Shown here: one piece after another, positions 18,372 to 27,225 of the stretch
How the letters are laid out: every line of letters starts with the position of its first letter
How positions within the stretch are numbered: the first letter of the stretch is position 1
Source: Chara braunii
Lineage: Eukaryota > Streptophyta > Charophyceae > Charales > Characeae
Direction: 5' to 3'
Assembly: GCA_003427395.1 (NCBI GenBank)
Contig: BFEA01000271.1
Location: 1,614,654-1,653,579 of the forward strand
DNA length: 38,926 bases
The notes under the pieces: model-generated
What the model saw: only the letters and a program-made list of their open reading frames with translations
The model's database searches: none
What the model was told of the DNA's origin: nothing
Program-made: the position numbers and the translations under genes

Positions 18372-20042
18372 AAGGAAGCATTAGATGAGTCAACGCTTGA
18401 TCCTGCGATACGAGCGCTCCGTAACTCACTTCTTTGTGTGGCGGAAACGCAGGCTGTCCAGCAGGAAGTGCTGGCTGAACTGATGGCAGTCCAGAAAGAG
18501 ATTCTTGCTGCACCACGGGCTCCTCGTCCCATGATGAGGCAGCCACAGTATGTTGTAGTTCCCCCTCCAGGCGCAGGTCCATCAGTGACGCTGCCGCCGG
18601 TAGGGCCTCCATTCTCACCTATGTTTGGCCTGCCCCCTCCAGGTGGTTTAGTAGCAACTAGTGGTCCGGTTCATAGAGTCTCAGTCGTACCATCCACGAC
18701 AGTGGTCACTACAGTCCCACTTTCAAGCCAGGCCCAGGTTAGTGTGCAACAGCCTGTTTCAGTGGCTATGCAGCCGCTGCAGCAAGCCCCTGGGCCCATG
18801 CAGCCTATGCAACCGATGCACTGGATGCCCAAAATACCCTTGCTGAGTCCTAAGCCCTTCTCCGGCGACACGAAGAATGACGAGGACTTGGATTCCTGGG
18901 TAAGAACGGTGCCTACCTATGTGAGGCACAAGCTTACCAGGCCAGAGCAAGAAGTTGTTGTGGCTGCCTCCTTTCTAGAGGGGTCAGCAGCCCGCTGGTT
19001 GAATGACCTAGTGCAGCAGTAGGGCTACGATCAGGATTTTGATGCCTGGGCTCAGGCCCAGACATTGGAACAGTTTGTACGTTCCGTCTACAACAGGTGG
19101 CATGACCCGCAAGGGGCTCAAAAGGCTACCGATGCTATCAACAGTCTTTGTGCTAGAAGGTACAAGAATGTTAGAGAGCTGATAGACACCGTAGAACGTC
19201 TGCTCGTGGTTCCTGGCGTGCGCTATGACCAGCAGGTACTTCTTACGGATTACCTTAAATGTCTGCCTTCAGAGGTGAGGACAAAGCTGGTAGATGAGGC
19301 TTATGTTGATCAGCATAACGTCGCCTCTTTCAGCAAGAATGCCTTAGACATAGAGGCTAAGTTGGGGTCTGCGCATCAATGTCAGGGCGATGGTAGGAAG
19401 AAGAGACTACCCCAAGACTGGAAAAAGAAAGGTCAACTAATGTTCGTCGACCATGATGGTCAGACAACTGAAATTGACGACTTCCCAGACTTTGGGGAGG
19501 ACACAGAGCACGATGGGGCCAGTGAGACTTCGGATGGGGGAGCCGTGGCACCTATCAAGGAAAAGGCTAGGGGGACCGGGAAAAAAAAGGTAGTACGGTC
19601 CACGGGTTAGGGCGACCAACCGCAGGGTAAAACTTGGTTTAGAGTATGCGGTGTGGAGGGACTGAGTTGCTTGGGGCACGTGCATGAAGTGAGGCAACTT
19701 TGGCCACACGTCTAGAACGTGTCGAGGCAAGAAGGTCATGAGGAGGGTAGCCTCACCAATGGTGGTGGGACTTTCTTCGAACTTTGGCGTTGCTTCTGCA
19801 AGCACTTCGCAGGGAAGCACCTCGGGCTAGTAGGAGTTTTAGCTGCTCTTACTCGCGCTGAAGTGGTAACGTTGCCTTCCCCACTTCAGGCGTTGGCCAA
19901 GGCTAGTGACCTACGTATCGCCCCGCAGACAAATTTTGACCCACCGACGCTCTGTTCGAGAGATGTGCCTGAGGCCCTAGAAGAGTTAGAGACTGAGTGG
20001 TCAGGGAAGGACCCCAGGGACTCTTGGGCGATGATTAGTTGA
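18372..20042 (+). pseudogene. El-4 Gag (5'-truncated)
   Basis: One frame, read through TAG at 19020, 19608 and 19713, encodes the protein. An N-terminal helical segment (ETQAVQQEVLAELMAVQKE) is followed by a Pro/Gln/Met-rich linker. The capsid core comes next (PLLSPKPFSGDTKNDEDLDS, EGSAARWLNDLVQQ, EQFVRSVYNRWHDPQGAQ, LKCLPSEVRTKLVDEAY), then a basic and acidic tail. Where a zinc knuckle should be (about 19645-19712) only GLSCLGHVHEV remains of the Cys/His pattern. TGA at 20040 separates it from the protease. The N-terminal 100 or more residues seen in El-5 are absent. Role: particle assembly and RNA packaging. Confidence 0.88.
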
Positions 20043-20392
20043 GGTCCAAGGGGTGAATATTTCGTGGTAGAGGTTAATGTAGGTGGCCGTAAGGTTGGCG
20101 CCTTCGCAGACATAGGCTCTACACGGAACTTTATCAGTTGTGCTTGTGTGGATAGACTGCGCTTAGGGGACCAAGTGCAGCGGCTTAGCAGAACTGGAGC
20201 TTCTACGCTGGCCAACAAGCACCAAATGTTGATAAAAGACTATGTCAAGGATGTAGTCTGCACCTTCTCCTATGGAGGAGGGGAAGTGAGCCATAAAATC
20301 TCCTTCTGGTTAGCAACGAACTGCCCTTTGATATGCTCTTAGGCATGCACTACCTCGAGGTCGCGCAACCTTAGTTTGACTGGGATAGAAAG
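20043..20392 (+). pseudogene. El-4 retropepsin-like protease
   Basis: Directly after TGA 20040, in the same frame, is VVEVNVGGRKVGAFADIGST and RNFISCACVDRLRLGD. Asp-Ile-Gly (20109-20117) stands in the active-site position of Asp-Ser/Thr-Gly, so catalytic competence is doubtful. Near 20320 a one-base change moves the frame. The new frame reads LPFDMLLGMHYLEVAQP, then TAG at 20372-20374 (probably from CAG), then FDWDRKVLIHKLPNG. This is the normal end of the protease domain before the RT linker. Confidence 0.85.
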
Positions 20393-21960
20393 GTGTTGAT
20401 CCACAAATTGCCCAATGGTAGAACTGTTAGATTGCAGAAGTACAAAGCTAGCAGTCTAATAGAAAACTACGGGTGCATGTGTGCATCATCTTTCTATAGC
20501 TACGATAAGCAGAATCGTGAGGAGGGCATGTACTTAGTATTTGTCTCTGAGAAAGGGGAGGCCGTAAAAACACCCTCGGAGATAGAATCAGTCGTCGCTC
20601 AATATTCAGACCTTTTTGAGGAGCCCACAGGCCTGGTAGAAAGGGAGGTTGTCCATGCAATAGAGGTTGTCCCAGGTAGTAAGGTGCCTAGAGGACGAAT
20701 CTATAGGATGTCTCGTGCGGAGTCAGATGAGCTTCGCTGCCAGCTCAAGGGGCTCATCGAGAAGGGATGGATTTAGCCCAGTACCTCCCCTTAACGGCGC
20801 TTCCGTCCTATTCGTACCGAAGAAGGGAGGTACCTTGAGGATGTGCATTGACTATAGGGGCCTCAATGCCATCACCGTTAAGAACGCGAAGCCCCTACCC
20901 CGCATCGACGACCTCTTGGATAGAGTGAAGGGATGTCGGTACTTCACCAAGATAGATCTGAAGTTCGAATACCATCAAATTGCCATTAGGCCTGAGGATC
21001 AGCACAAAACCACATTTCAGACCAGGTACAGTCTGTACGAGTTTGTGGTGATGCCCTTTGGACTGTGCAATGCACTTTGTACGTTCCAACACGCGATGAA
21101 CATGATTTTTCATGACAATTTAGACAAGTTTATCGTCGTGTACCTCGACGATATTCTAATCTTTAGTAGGACTGTAGAGGAGCACGCTGAGCACTTGAAA
21201 ACAAAACAGTGCTAGGTCTCTTAAGACAGCACCAGTACAAGGTTAACTTGGAGAAATGCGAGTTTGGTCGCACCAAGATCTTGTACTTGGGTCATGAAAT
21301 CTCAGCAGATGGACTGAGGCTGGATGATGCCAAGGTGGCCAACATACGTGAGTGGCCCAGACCTTAGACTGTTACCGAGGTCGGATCGTTTTTGGGGATG
21401 ATGGGCTACTATCGTCCGTTTGTGAAGAACTATAGTACTATAGCTTCCCCATTGACGGATCTAACTCGACTGGACACCCCTTGGGAGTGGACTAAAGAGT
21501 GTGAGGTGGCCTTCAGGAAACTGAAGTATGCTCTGACACACCATGAGGTTCTTAAACTTTGTGATCCTGATAAGCCATTTGTCGTGACTACAGACGCCAG
21601 CCAATATGGCATTGGCGCAGTCCTTGCGCAAAAGGAGGGGCCCAAGTTGAGACCTATCGGGTATATGAGCAAAAAGATGCCATCTCAAAAACTAGCTAAG
21701 TCCACTTATGAGCGTGAGCTCTATGCCCTGTATAGAGCGCTGGTTCATTGGAGACATTATCTCCTAGGCAGATTCTTCTATGTGAGATCTGACCATGAAA
21801 CCTTGCGCTGGATCAAGACACAGCCCGTGCTCTCTGATGCAGTGAAGAGATGGATACAAGTGATAGACATGTATGACTATCAACTTGATCCAATCAAGGG
21901 AGAGTACAACAAAGTGGCTGATGCGTTGTCTCGTCGGGCAGATTATCTGGGCGCGTTAGT
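20393..21960 (+). pseudogene. El-4 reverse transcriptase and RNase H
   Basis: After a linker ([20 protein letters not shown]) come the RT blocks [22 protein letters not shown], a TAG at 20774 where Gln is usual, then [40 protein letters not shown] and catalytic YLDD in [11 protein letters not shown]. An extra base shifts the frame near 20796. A 5-bp AAACA duplication shifts it again near 21205. TAG at 21365 falls in the WPRP-TVTEV block. RNase H follows with VTTDASQYGIGAVL, YERELYALYRAL and VRSDHETLRW, all three acidic residues kept, ending in VADALSRRADY. Makes and degrades RNA/DNA hybrids during element replication. Confidence 0.92.
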
Positions 21961-23260
21961 TACGGAATTTGGCATATCTAGCGATCTAACTCGATCATTG
22001 GTGGAAGCCTATCAACAAGATCCAGTTATGTTTGAGATCATCCGTAGATTCCAAGCAAAGGACAAAAGGACTTTGGACGAATTTACGATAGTAAACGACT
22101 TGTTGTTTCTTGAGAAGGCAGGGAATAAAAGGTTGTGTGTTCCCAGTAGTGAGTCGTTGCGTAGTTTATTTTTAGTAGAATGCCATGATGCCACTGGTCA
22201 TTTTGGATATAAGAAGACATCAGCGAACTTAGTACAGAGATTCTGGTGGCCCTCTATGATGCTAGATGTAAAACGCTACGTTGAAACCTACCAGGTTTGC
22301 CAAAGGGACAAACCTAGGACTCAGGCACCGCTTGGGCTCATCAAGCCCTTGCTGATTCCTGGAGGACCTGGTCAGACTGTGTCCATGGACTTCATGGATA
22401 CTCTTGTGACCAGTAAGTCCGGCAAAAGGCACATCTTCGTAATAGTGGACCGCTTTACTAAGTATGCAAGGCTGATCTCTATGCCAGAAACAGCTAAAAC
22501 TGACTACGTCATCAAACTGTTTATGGATAATTGGGTACGTGATTTCGGTTTGCCTACGTCTGTCGTTAGTGATAGGGATGTGAGATTCACAAGTGAGCTG
22601 TGGTAGTCAATCGCTGAACAGATGAGCACAAGACTCCAAATGACCTCAGGGAATCACCCTGAGTCAAATGGCCGGGGAGAACAGATGAACCGGGTAGTAC
22701 AGCGCCTGCTTCGGCATTATATTAAGCCAAGTCAGGATGACTGGGACGAGAAGTTATCTCTCGTCACCAGCCTGTACAACAATGCTGTGCCCAGTACTAC
22801 CGGTATGACTCCCAACCTGTTACATCTTGGTTGGAAGCCCAGAACTGGACTTGACTTTCTGCTACCGGAAAGACAACCCACTACAACACCTGGCAGTATA
22901 GACTTTGCTATCAAATATGAACCGATGCTGCAGCAGGCCGTTGAACATATTAGGAACTCTCAGGATGCTATGATCGCATATGAGAATAAACATAGACGGC
23001 CTTCTAACTTTCAGGTAGGTGATAGAGTCTGGGTAAGGTCATCTGAACTAGGTCAGGAGATGGGGATATCAAGAAAACTGATGCCACAATATTTTGGGCC
23101 CTGGGAGATCTTGGATATTGTAGGAGATCAACGTGATGGGCCTTCATACGTGATTCGTATTCCTGCACACTTACGGACTTACCCTGTGTTCCATGCCTCT
23201 AAGTTGGCACCTTTCGTTGTGACTGACCAGTTTCCCTCAAGGAGATTAATGCTGCCCCCA
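21961..23260 (+). pseudogene. El-4 integrase
   Basis: The zinc domain shows His-His in VECHDATGHFGYKKT. The Cys pair is damaged, however: YQVCQRDKP has Tyr where the first Cys belongs. In the catalytic core the Asp is in SMDFMDTL, the second Asp in VVSDRDVRFTSEL, and the Glu in HPESNGRGEQMNR. TAG at 22604-22606 interrupts the core just after the second Asp block, in the same frame. The C-terminal domain continues with KHRRPSNFQVGDRVWVR, KLMPQYFGPWEILD and TYPVFHASKLAPF, which is the classic Ty3/gypsy GPY/F-type module. Confidence 0.92.
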
Positions 23261-23498
23261 ACCATGGATGGCGAGGTGGACATCGACCAGATCGTGGAGC
23301 ATCGAGTAATGCCTGGTTCCTTGACCATCAGGCAGAGGGCGCCCTCCTAAACCGAGAATGCAGTATCGTGTGAGCTTCAAGCATCATCTCGATCCCAAGG
23401 AAGATCGCTGGTTCACACGAGAAGAACTCCCGAGAACAACACCTCAAGTGATTGCAGGCTATGAAAGAGAACTGAAAGGGAAGATGCCTGCAGAATAA
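23261..23498 (+). pseudogene. El-4 chromodomain-like C-terminus
   Basis: DGEVDIDQIVEHRVMP opens the module. After a frameshift near 23325 the next frame reads KPRMQYRVSFKHHLDPKEDR, then WFTREELPRTTPQVIAGYER, ending at TAA 23496. Tyr in QYRV and Trp in DRWF occupy aromatic positions expected in chromodomains. The closely similar module of El-6 (QFKVRF, EDKWFSKREL) supports this. It would tether the integrase to chromatin marks. Confidence 0.75.
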
Positions 23499-23862
23499 GG
23501 AACTTCTCAGAGGACTAACGAAGTAAAGGAGGGCCCCGGTTACAGTGGTGCCCGCCCTAAGTGAGGGCGGGCCTAACATTTCACAAGAGGCCTTTGACTG
23601 TCAATTTCATATTTGGGGTACAGGCAGTTGCGACGCGCCAGTTGGTTGAGAGAAAACACAGGCCGAGCAACAAAGCCATTTCCACGGCCTACTGGGCCTT
23701 TCCAAAGAATGCAGGCCCTGGGCGTGAATCGCAGCCTCATACACTGACAGTTGGGAGGCCCAACCGAACGAGGCCCAGTAGCTACAGGGCAAAGGCATCA
23801 TCCTGGGGCCTTTCGAAAGCTGTTGGGCCCAGGCCAGTGCAGCCAGGCTGGGCGAGCAGGCC

Positions 23863-23888
23863 AGCTCTTTCCATAAAAGGAAAGAGCT
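23863..23888. promoter_or_regulatory. Perfect 10-bp hairpin with ATAAAA loop in El-4 LTR
   Basis: AGCTCTTTCC (23863-23872), ATAAAA, GGAAAGAGCT (23879-23888); the arms are exact complements. CCATAAAAGG is a plausible TATA element, so this may be the LTR promoter core. Confidence 0.6.
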
Positions 23889-24168
23889 CTCGCCAGGCAG
23901 CCTCATTCGGTCACTTGCTGGCTGGCGGCAGTGCTGCTGGAGCGATAGCTTGCGGGCTGGCTGCTGGCATTGGGAGCAAGAGGCTGCGCACGTGCGGTCG
24001 TGTGGTGAAGCAGGGCGGTGCTGAGGGCAGCGCCATAGCCAACCTTCATAGCGGGCTCGGCTTGGATGTACAGTGAGGCGCAGGGGTGGTCTTCGGGTGT
24101 AAGAGAGGACATGCGTGGGTGTAAAGTCAGGGAAGGGCGAAGGATGATGATGATAATGATGTGAGGGC

Positions 24169-24197
24169 ACATACCGTGTATTGGCGATGGTCTGCAT
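24169..24197 (-). promoter_or_regulatory. Antisense ATG + 5' splice-like site in El-4 LTR
   Basis: On the minus strand an ATG at 24197 starts MQTIANTR and meets ACG|GTATGT at 24174-24169. The El-5 LTR has the homologous MQTIANTR with TAG|GTATGA at 26394-26422. In both, the direction is opposite to the element. Confidence 0.4.
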
Positions 24198-24327
24198 TTG
24201 GGCGACATCAAGTACTTCGGGTTGCCGCTGATGTCAACAGTTGCATTGTCTATTAGTAGGCTGATCGTAGCTGTAGGAGTAGGCTGGGCGCTGAGCGCCA
24301 AGTAGGAGTGTGAAGGGACTGGACTCT

Positions 24328-24837
24328 TGTGTGGTGGCAGAGAGAGAGAAGCTCTCCTTGACATTGGTTTTCAGTACTACGAACCTCCGTTGGTGTATGA
24401 TTGGTGCAATGCTGCTCTCTGGACACAGTGTGACTATNNNNNNNNNNNNNNNNNNNNNNNNNNNNNNNNNNNNNNNNNNNNNNNNNNNNNNNNNNNNNNN
24501 NNNNNNNNNNNNNNNNNNNNNNNNNNNNNNNNNNNNNNNNNNNNNNNNNNNNNNNNNNNNNNNNNNNNNNNNNNNNNNNNNNNNNNNNNNNNNNNNNNNN
24601 NNNNNNNNNNNNNNNNNNNNNNNNNNNNNNNNNNNNNNNNNNNNNNNNNNNNNNNNNNNNNNNNNNNNNNNNNNNNNNNNNNNNNNNTGTGATGGTGTAA
24701 TCTGGAAGAGAGAACCTCTCCTTGACATTGGTTTTCAGTCCTACGAACCTCCATTGGTGTATGATTGGTGCAATGCTGCTCTTTGGACACCGTGTGACTA
24801 TCTGGCTTTCAATGTGATGGTGTATTCTGGAATTTGT
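24328..24837. repeat. 125-bp tandem repeat interrupted by a gap
   Basis: The 86-bp segment CTCTCCTTGACATTGG...GTGTGACTAT is present at 24352-24437 and 24716-24801. The marker TGTGATGGTGTA at 24688 and 24813 gives a period of 125 bp. The El-5 LTR has a single copy. Intervening copies are probably hidden in the 250-N gap. Confidence 0.85.
24438..24687. other. Assembly gap (250 N)
   Basis: Lies inside the 125-bp tandem array. Its length equals two repeat units, which could be an estimate or coincidence. Confidence 1.
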
Positions 24838-24865
24838 CATCTCGCTGTTGCTTATTTTCCTTGCA

Positions 24866-24922
24866 GATTGATTGATTGATTGATTCATTCATTCATTCAT
24901 TCATTCATTCATTCATTCATTA
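24866..24922. repeat. Tetranucleotide microsatellite (GATT)n(CATT)n
   Basis: About four GATT units followed by about ten CATT units, starting immediately at the El-4 LTR end. A smaller GATT run occurs at 25625-25646. Confidence 0.95.
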
Positions 24923-25090
24923 TTGATCATACTTACAACCGCACGAGCCGCACATTCATGCGGAGTTCCGTGCGGGGGGTGCATGTGTGGAATCGTGCAG
25001 GTTTTTTATTTTTACTATTATTATTTATTTATTTATTTGGGCGGGGGGACGGGGGGTCGTATGACAGGAAGATGGGGATATAGCGAGAGG
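24923..25090. other. Unassigned DNA between inverted LTRs
   Basis: No gene seen. Contains GC-rich inverted motifs (CCGCAC at about 24949 and GTGCGG at about 24972), a T/A-rich TTATTATTTATTTATTT stretch and a G-rich GGGCGGGGGGACGGGGGG at about 25039. Confidence 0.5.
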
Positions 25091-25405
25091 AGCGGGATAT
25101 GGAGAGGAGGATGATTTGGACGACGAGGATAGCGAGGAGGAGGAGGAGGAGGAGGAGGAGGAGTAGAGATGGGGGAGGAGAACAGATGGACGGAGGGAGA
25201 AAAGGAAGGGCAGAAGGAGGAGGACGAGTGGGAGGAGGAGGAAACATGGACGGCGATGAAGGGGAGGACACGAGGAAGGGAAGGAGACGAGGAGGCATGG
25301 AAGATGAGGAAGTATGAGGAGGAAACAAGGAGGATGAGGACGAACAGGAGAAGATGAAAAGGAGAAGGGAGGAGGAGACATGAAGGACGAGGAAGGGGAG
25401 GAGGA
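25091..25405. repeat. Purine (GGA-rich) low-complexity tract
   Basis: About 315 bp, almost all A and G on the plus strand, with many AGG/GGA units. Long frames on either strand are artefacts of this composition (Arg/Glu-rich or Ser/Pro-rich). Such tracts may form triplex or G-rich structures. Confidence 0.85.
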
Positions 25406-26097
25406 GCGAGGTGAGGCAGCACCCGTGCAAATATTTTTTTTCATCCCAATTATAATTTTGACGGGGGGCCTCAAACGCACCGTTTCGACCCCCAGCCTTC
25501 TTTTTTTTTGTCGGAGGGGGCTGACGGGTCGTTCCCCGCACACGTCGTGTGCCTCACGGGATCGGTTGGGTGTGCGCTCCGCACGTCGGGAACCGCCCCT
25601 ACGACGTGCACTCGCAAGTATGTTATTGATTGATTGATTGATTGATATAGTTTTGATTAGTAAGAAACAAGATAATTGATAAATCAGTTAATGCAAGTTG
25701 ATTGATTAAGTTGATTAGGATTGTTTCTGCTCTCAGATCTACAATTGTCATCAATTTCAAATTGCAAAATTTTTTCTTTTATCTGTTTCTGTAATTGGGT
25801 AATGCGCTAAAGATAGAATTATTGCACTCTGGAAATTCGCGTTATTTTCGGTAAGAAAATCCTGAAAATTCATGGAATTTTGCGAAATTCACGAAATTTT
25901 AGGTCAGAAAATCCCAAAATTTTCGCGATTGTTTTTTTTTCTTATTTCGGTTTGCATTATCTTTAACTGCTTACCTCCGTGAATTTCGTACGAGATTTTT
26001 TTCTTCGTGAATTCCCAGATGTTGGAAGGTCCGGACAGTTGCAAAATTGCAACTTCCCGGAAGTTTCACTTGCACTCAAAGTCCAAGCTGGCATTTT
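25406..26097. other. Leader-like AT-rich DNA beside the El-5 LTR
   Basis: No coding signal. 25440-25610 is GC-rich with pyrimidine runs. From 25625 it becomes AT-rich. Around 25870-25940 the GAAATTCACGAAATTTTAGG style resembles the El-2 leader (about 12024). It abuts the U5 end of the El-5 LTR, but I find only a very weak PBS-like sequence, so its origin is unclear. Confidence 0.4.
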
Positions 26098-27225
26098 TGC
26101 AAGGAAAATGAGAGATAGCGAGATGACAGAATCCAGATAGCACAATCACATTGAAAGCAAGAAAGTTTCACAGTGTCCAGAAAGCAGCGTTGCACCAATA
26201 TTACACCAATGGAGAATCGAACCACTGAAACCGAATGTCAATGAGAGCTTACTCTCGACCCCACCAACATACGTATCCAGGCCCTCTCTCCCTACTTGGC
26301 GCTCAGCGCCCAGGCTACTCCCTACACAGCTACTTCCTGCCTACGAATTGACAATGCAACTGTTGACGTAAGCAGCCACCAAAGTACTTGAAGATGCAGA
26401 CCATCGCCAATACTAGGTATGAGCCCTCACATCATCATCCTCATCTCTGCCTGTCTCTCCCTGTCCTTGTCTTCCTCCCACGTCTTCTCCCTCATGCACG
26501 AAGACCACCACCACCTCCACTGATTGTCCAAGCCAAGCCCTGGCTATGTAGGGCTAGCTATGGTGCTGCCCTCATCAGCGCCCTGCCTTCTTCCAGCGCC
26601 TGTGCGTATTGCCTGGCAACTAGCGCTAGTGCCCAGCGCACAGCCTGCGAGCGCACGCTCAAGCAACACTGCCGCATACACTGCCTAGTGCCCGAATACC
26701 TCCAGCAGTGCTCCCTGGTTGGCCCTCGTGTATTTCCAATAACTTCCAATCCGACCAAAGTGTTTGCGCCCAGGCCCATTCAGACAGTGGCCTGGGACCG
26801 AATTGGTTGAGCATGCCCAACCACCCAGGAGTAAATGTGAAATTCTCCCTGCTTTGCCTGTGCTGCTGGAAGAGCTTAGAAGGCCCGTAAAAGATTTATG
26901 ATTCTCACGAGTATGGAGGATGTAACCAACTGGCGCATGGCAACTGTCTGGCGCCCACCAACCTTTGCCAAATTTGACGAACTCAGGCCATATTGAAATT
27001 AAGGGGGGCCGCCTTGACTGAGGGCGGGCTCATGCTTTCTAAAAGGGCCCTACAGGGGCATGCCAAGGAGCCAACTCGTAACAAGGCCTTGTCGAAGATC
27101 CATGCCCACATGGGGTTTACAACAGGCTCTGCTTGGGCCCCTCGGCCTGGTCTCATAGCCCTATAAACAGGCATTGGCACATGTTTGCAGGCCCACCTTC
27201 ACTTAGGGCGGGCACGGCACTTTCA
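26098..27225 (-). repeat. El-5 3' LTR
   Basis: Inverted relative to, and homologous with, the El-4 LTR. Shared landmarks are the LTR end TGCAAGGAAAAT, the ATCACATTGAAAGC block, CTACTTGGCGCTCAGCGCCC, the MQTIANTR segment with splice-like donor, and GCCCGCCCTAAGTGA near the U3 start (about 27210). No tandem amplification here. The U3 boundary is estimated. Confidence 0.78.
26394..26422 (+). promoter_or_regulatory. Antisense ATG + 5' splice-like site in El-5 LTR
   Basis: ATG at 26394 opens MQTIANTR and reaches TAG|GTATGA at 26417-26422. A long pyrimidine-rich stretch (26430-26590) ends in CTTCTTCCAG at about 26598. The homologous module in the El-4 LTR is at 24197-24169. Confidence 0.4.

Larger units (their letters stand above)
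18372..24865 (+). mobile_element. El-4: Ty3/gypsy chromovirus, 5'-truncated, with 3' LTR
   Basis: A plus-strand element: Gag from inside its N-terminal region (18372), protease, RT, RNase H, integrase, chromodomain (to 23498), a short purine-rich tract, and a 3' LTR to about 24865. Its own 5' LTR, PBS, leader and first part of gag are missing; El-3 in inverted orientation stands in their place. Eight of the in-frame stops I list are seven TAG and one TGA. Four frameshifts are also visible. Domain order and sequence are otherwise very well kept. Confidence 0.92.
23535..24865 (+). repeat. El-4 3' LTR (contains a gap)
   Basis: It follows a purine-rich AAAGGAGGG (about 23525-23533). It ends in TTTTCCTTGCA at 24865, the same end as next to the El-3 PBS. 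The El-5 LTR (26098-27225) is homologous in the opposite orientation. Inside are a hairpin with ATAAAA loop (23863-23888), a GGCGCTGAGCGCC palindrome at about 24290, 125-bp tandem repeats and the 250-N gap. A 171-codon open frame at 23561-24076 shows no protein features and is probably chance. The exact 5' boundary is not fixed. Confidence 0.8.

Noticed and set aside
23561-24076. 171-codon plus-strand open frame after El-4 pol
   Set aside because: It is inside the LTR, has no recognisable domain, and the El-5 LTR does not keep the frame.
25025-25543. Overlapping Ser/Pro-rich frames on the minus strand
   Set aside because: Open only because the plus strand is purine-rich; low complexity with no conserved residues.
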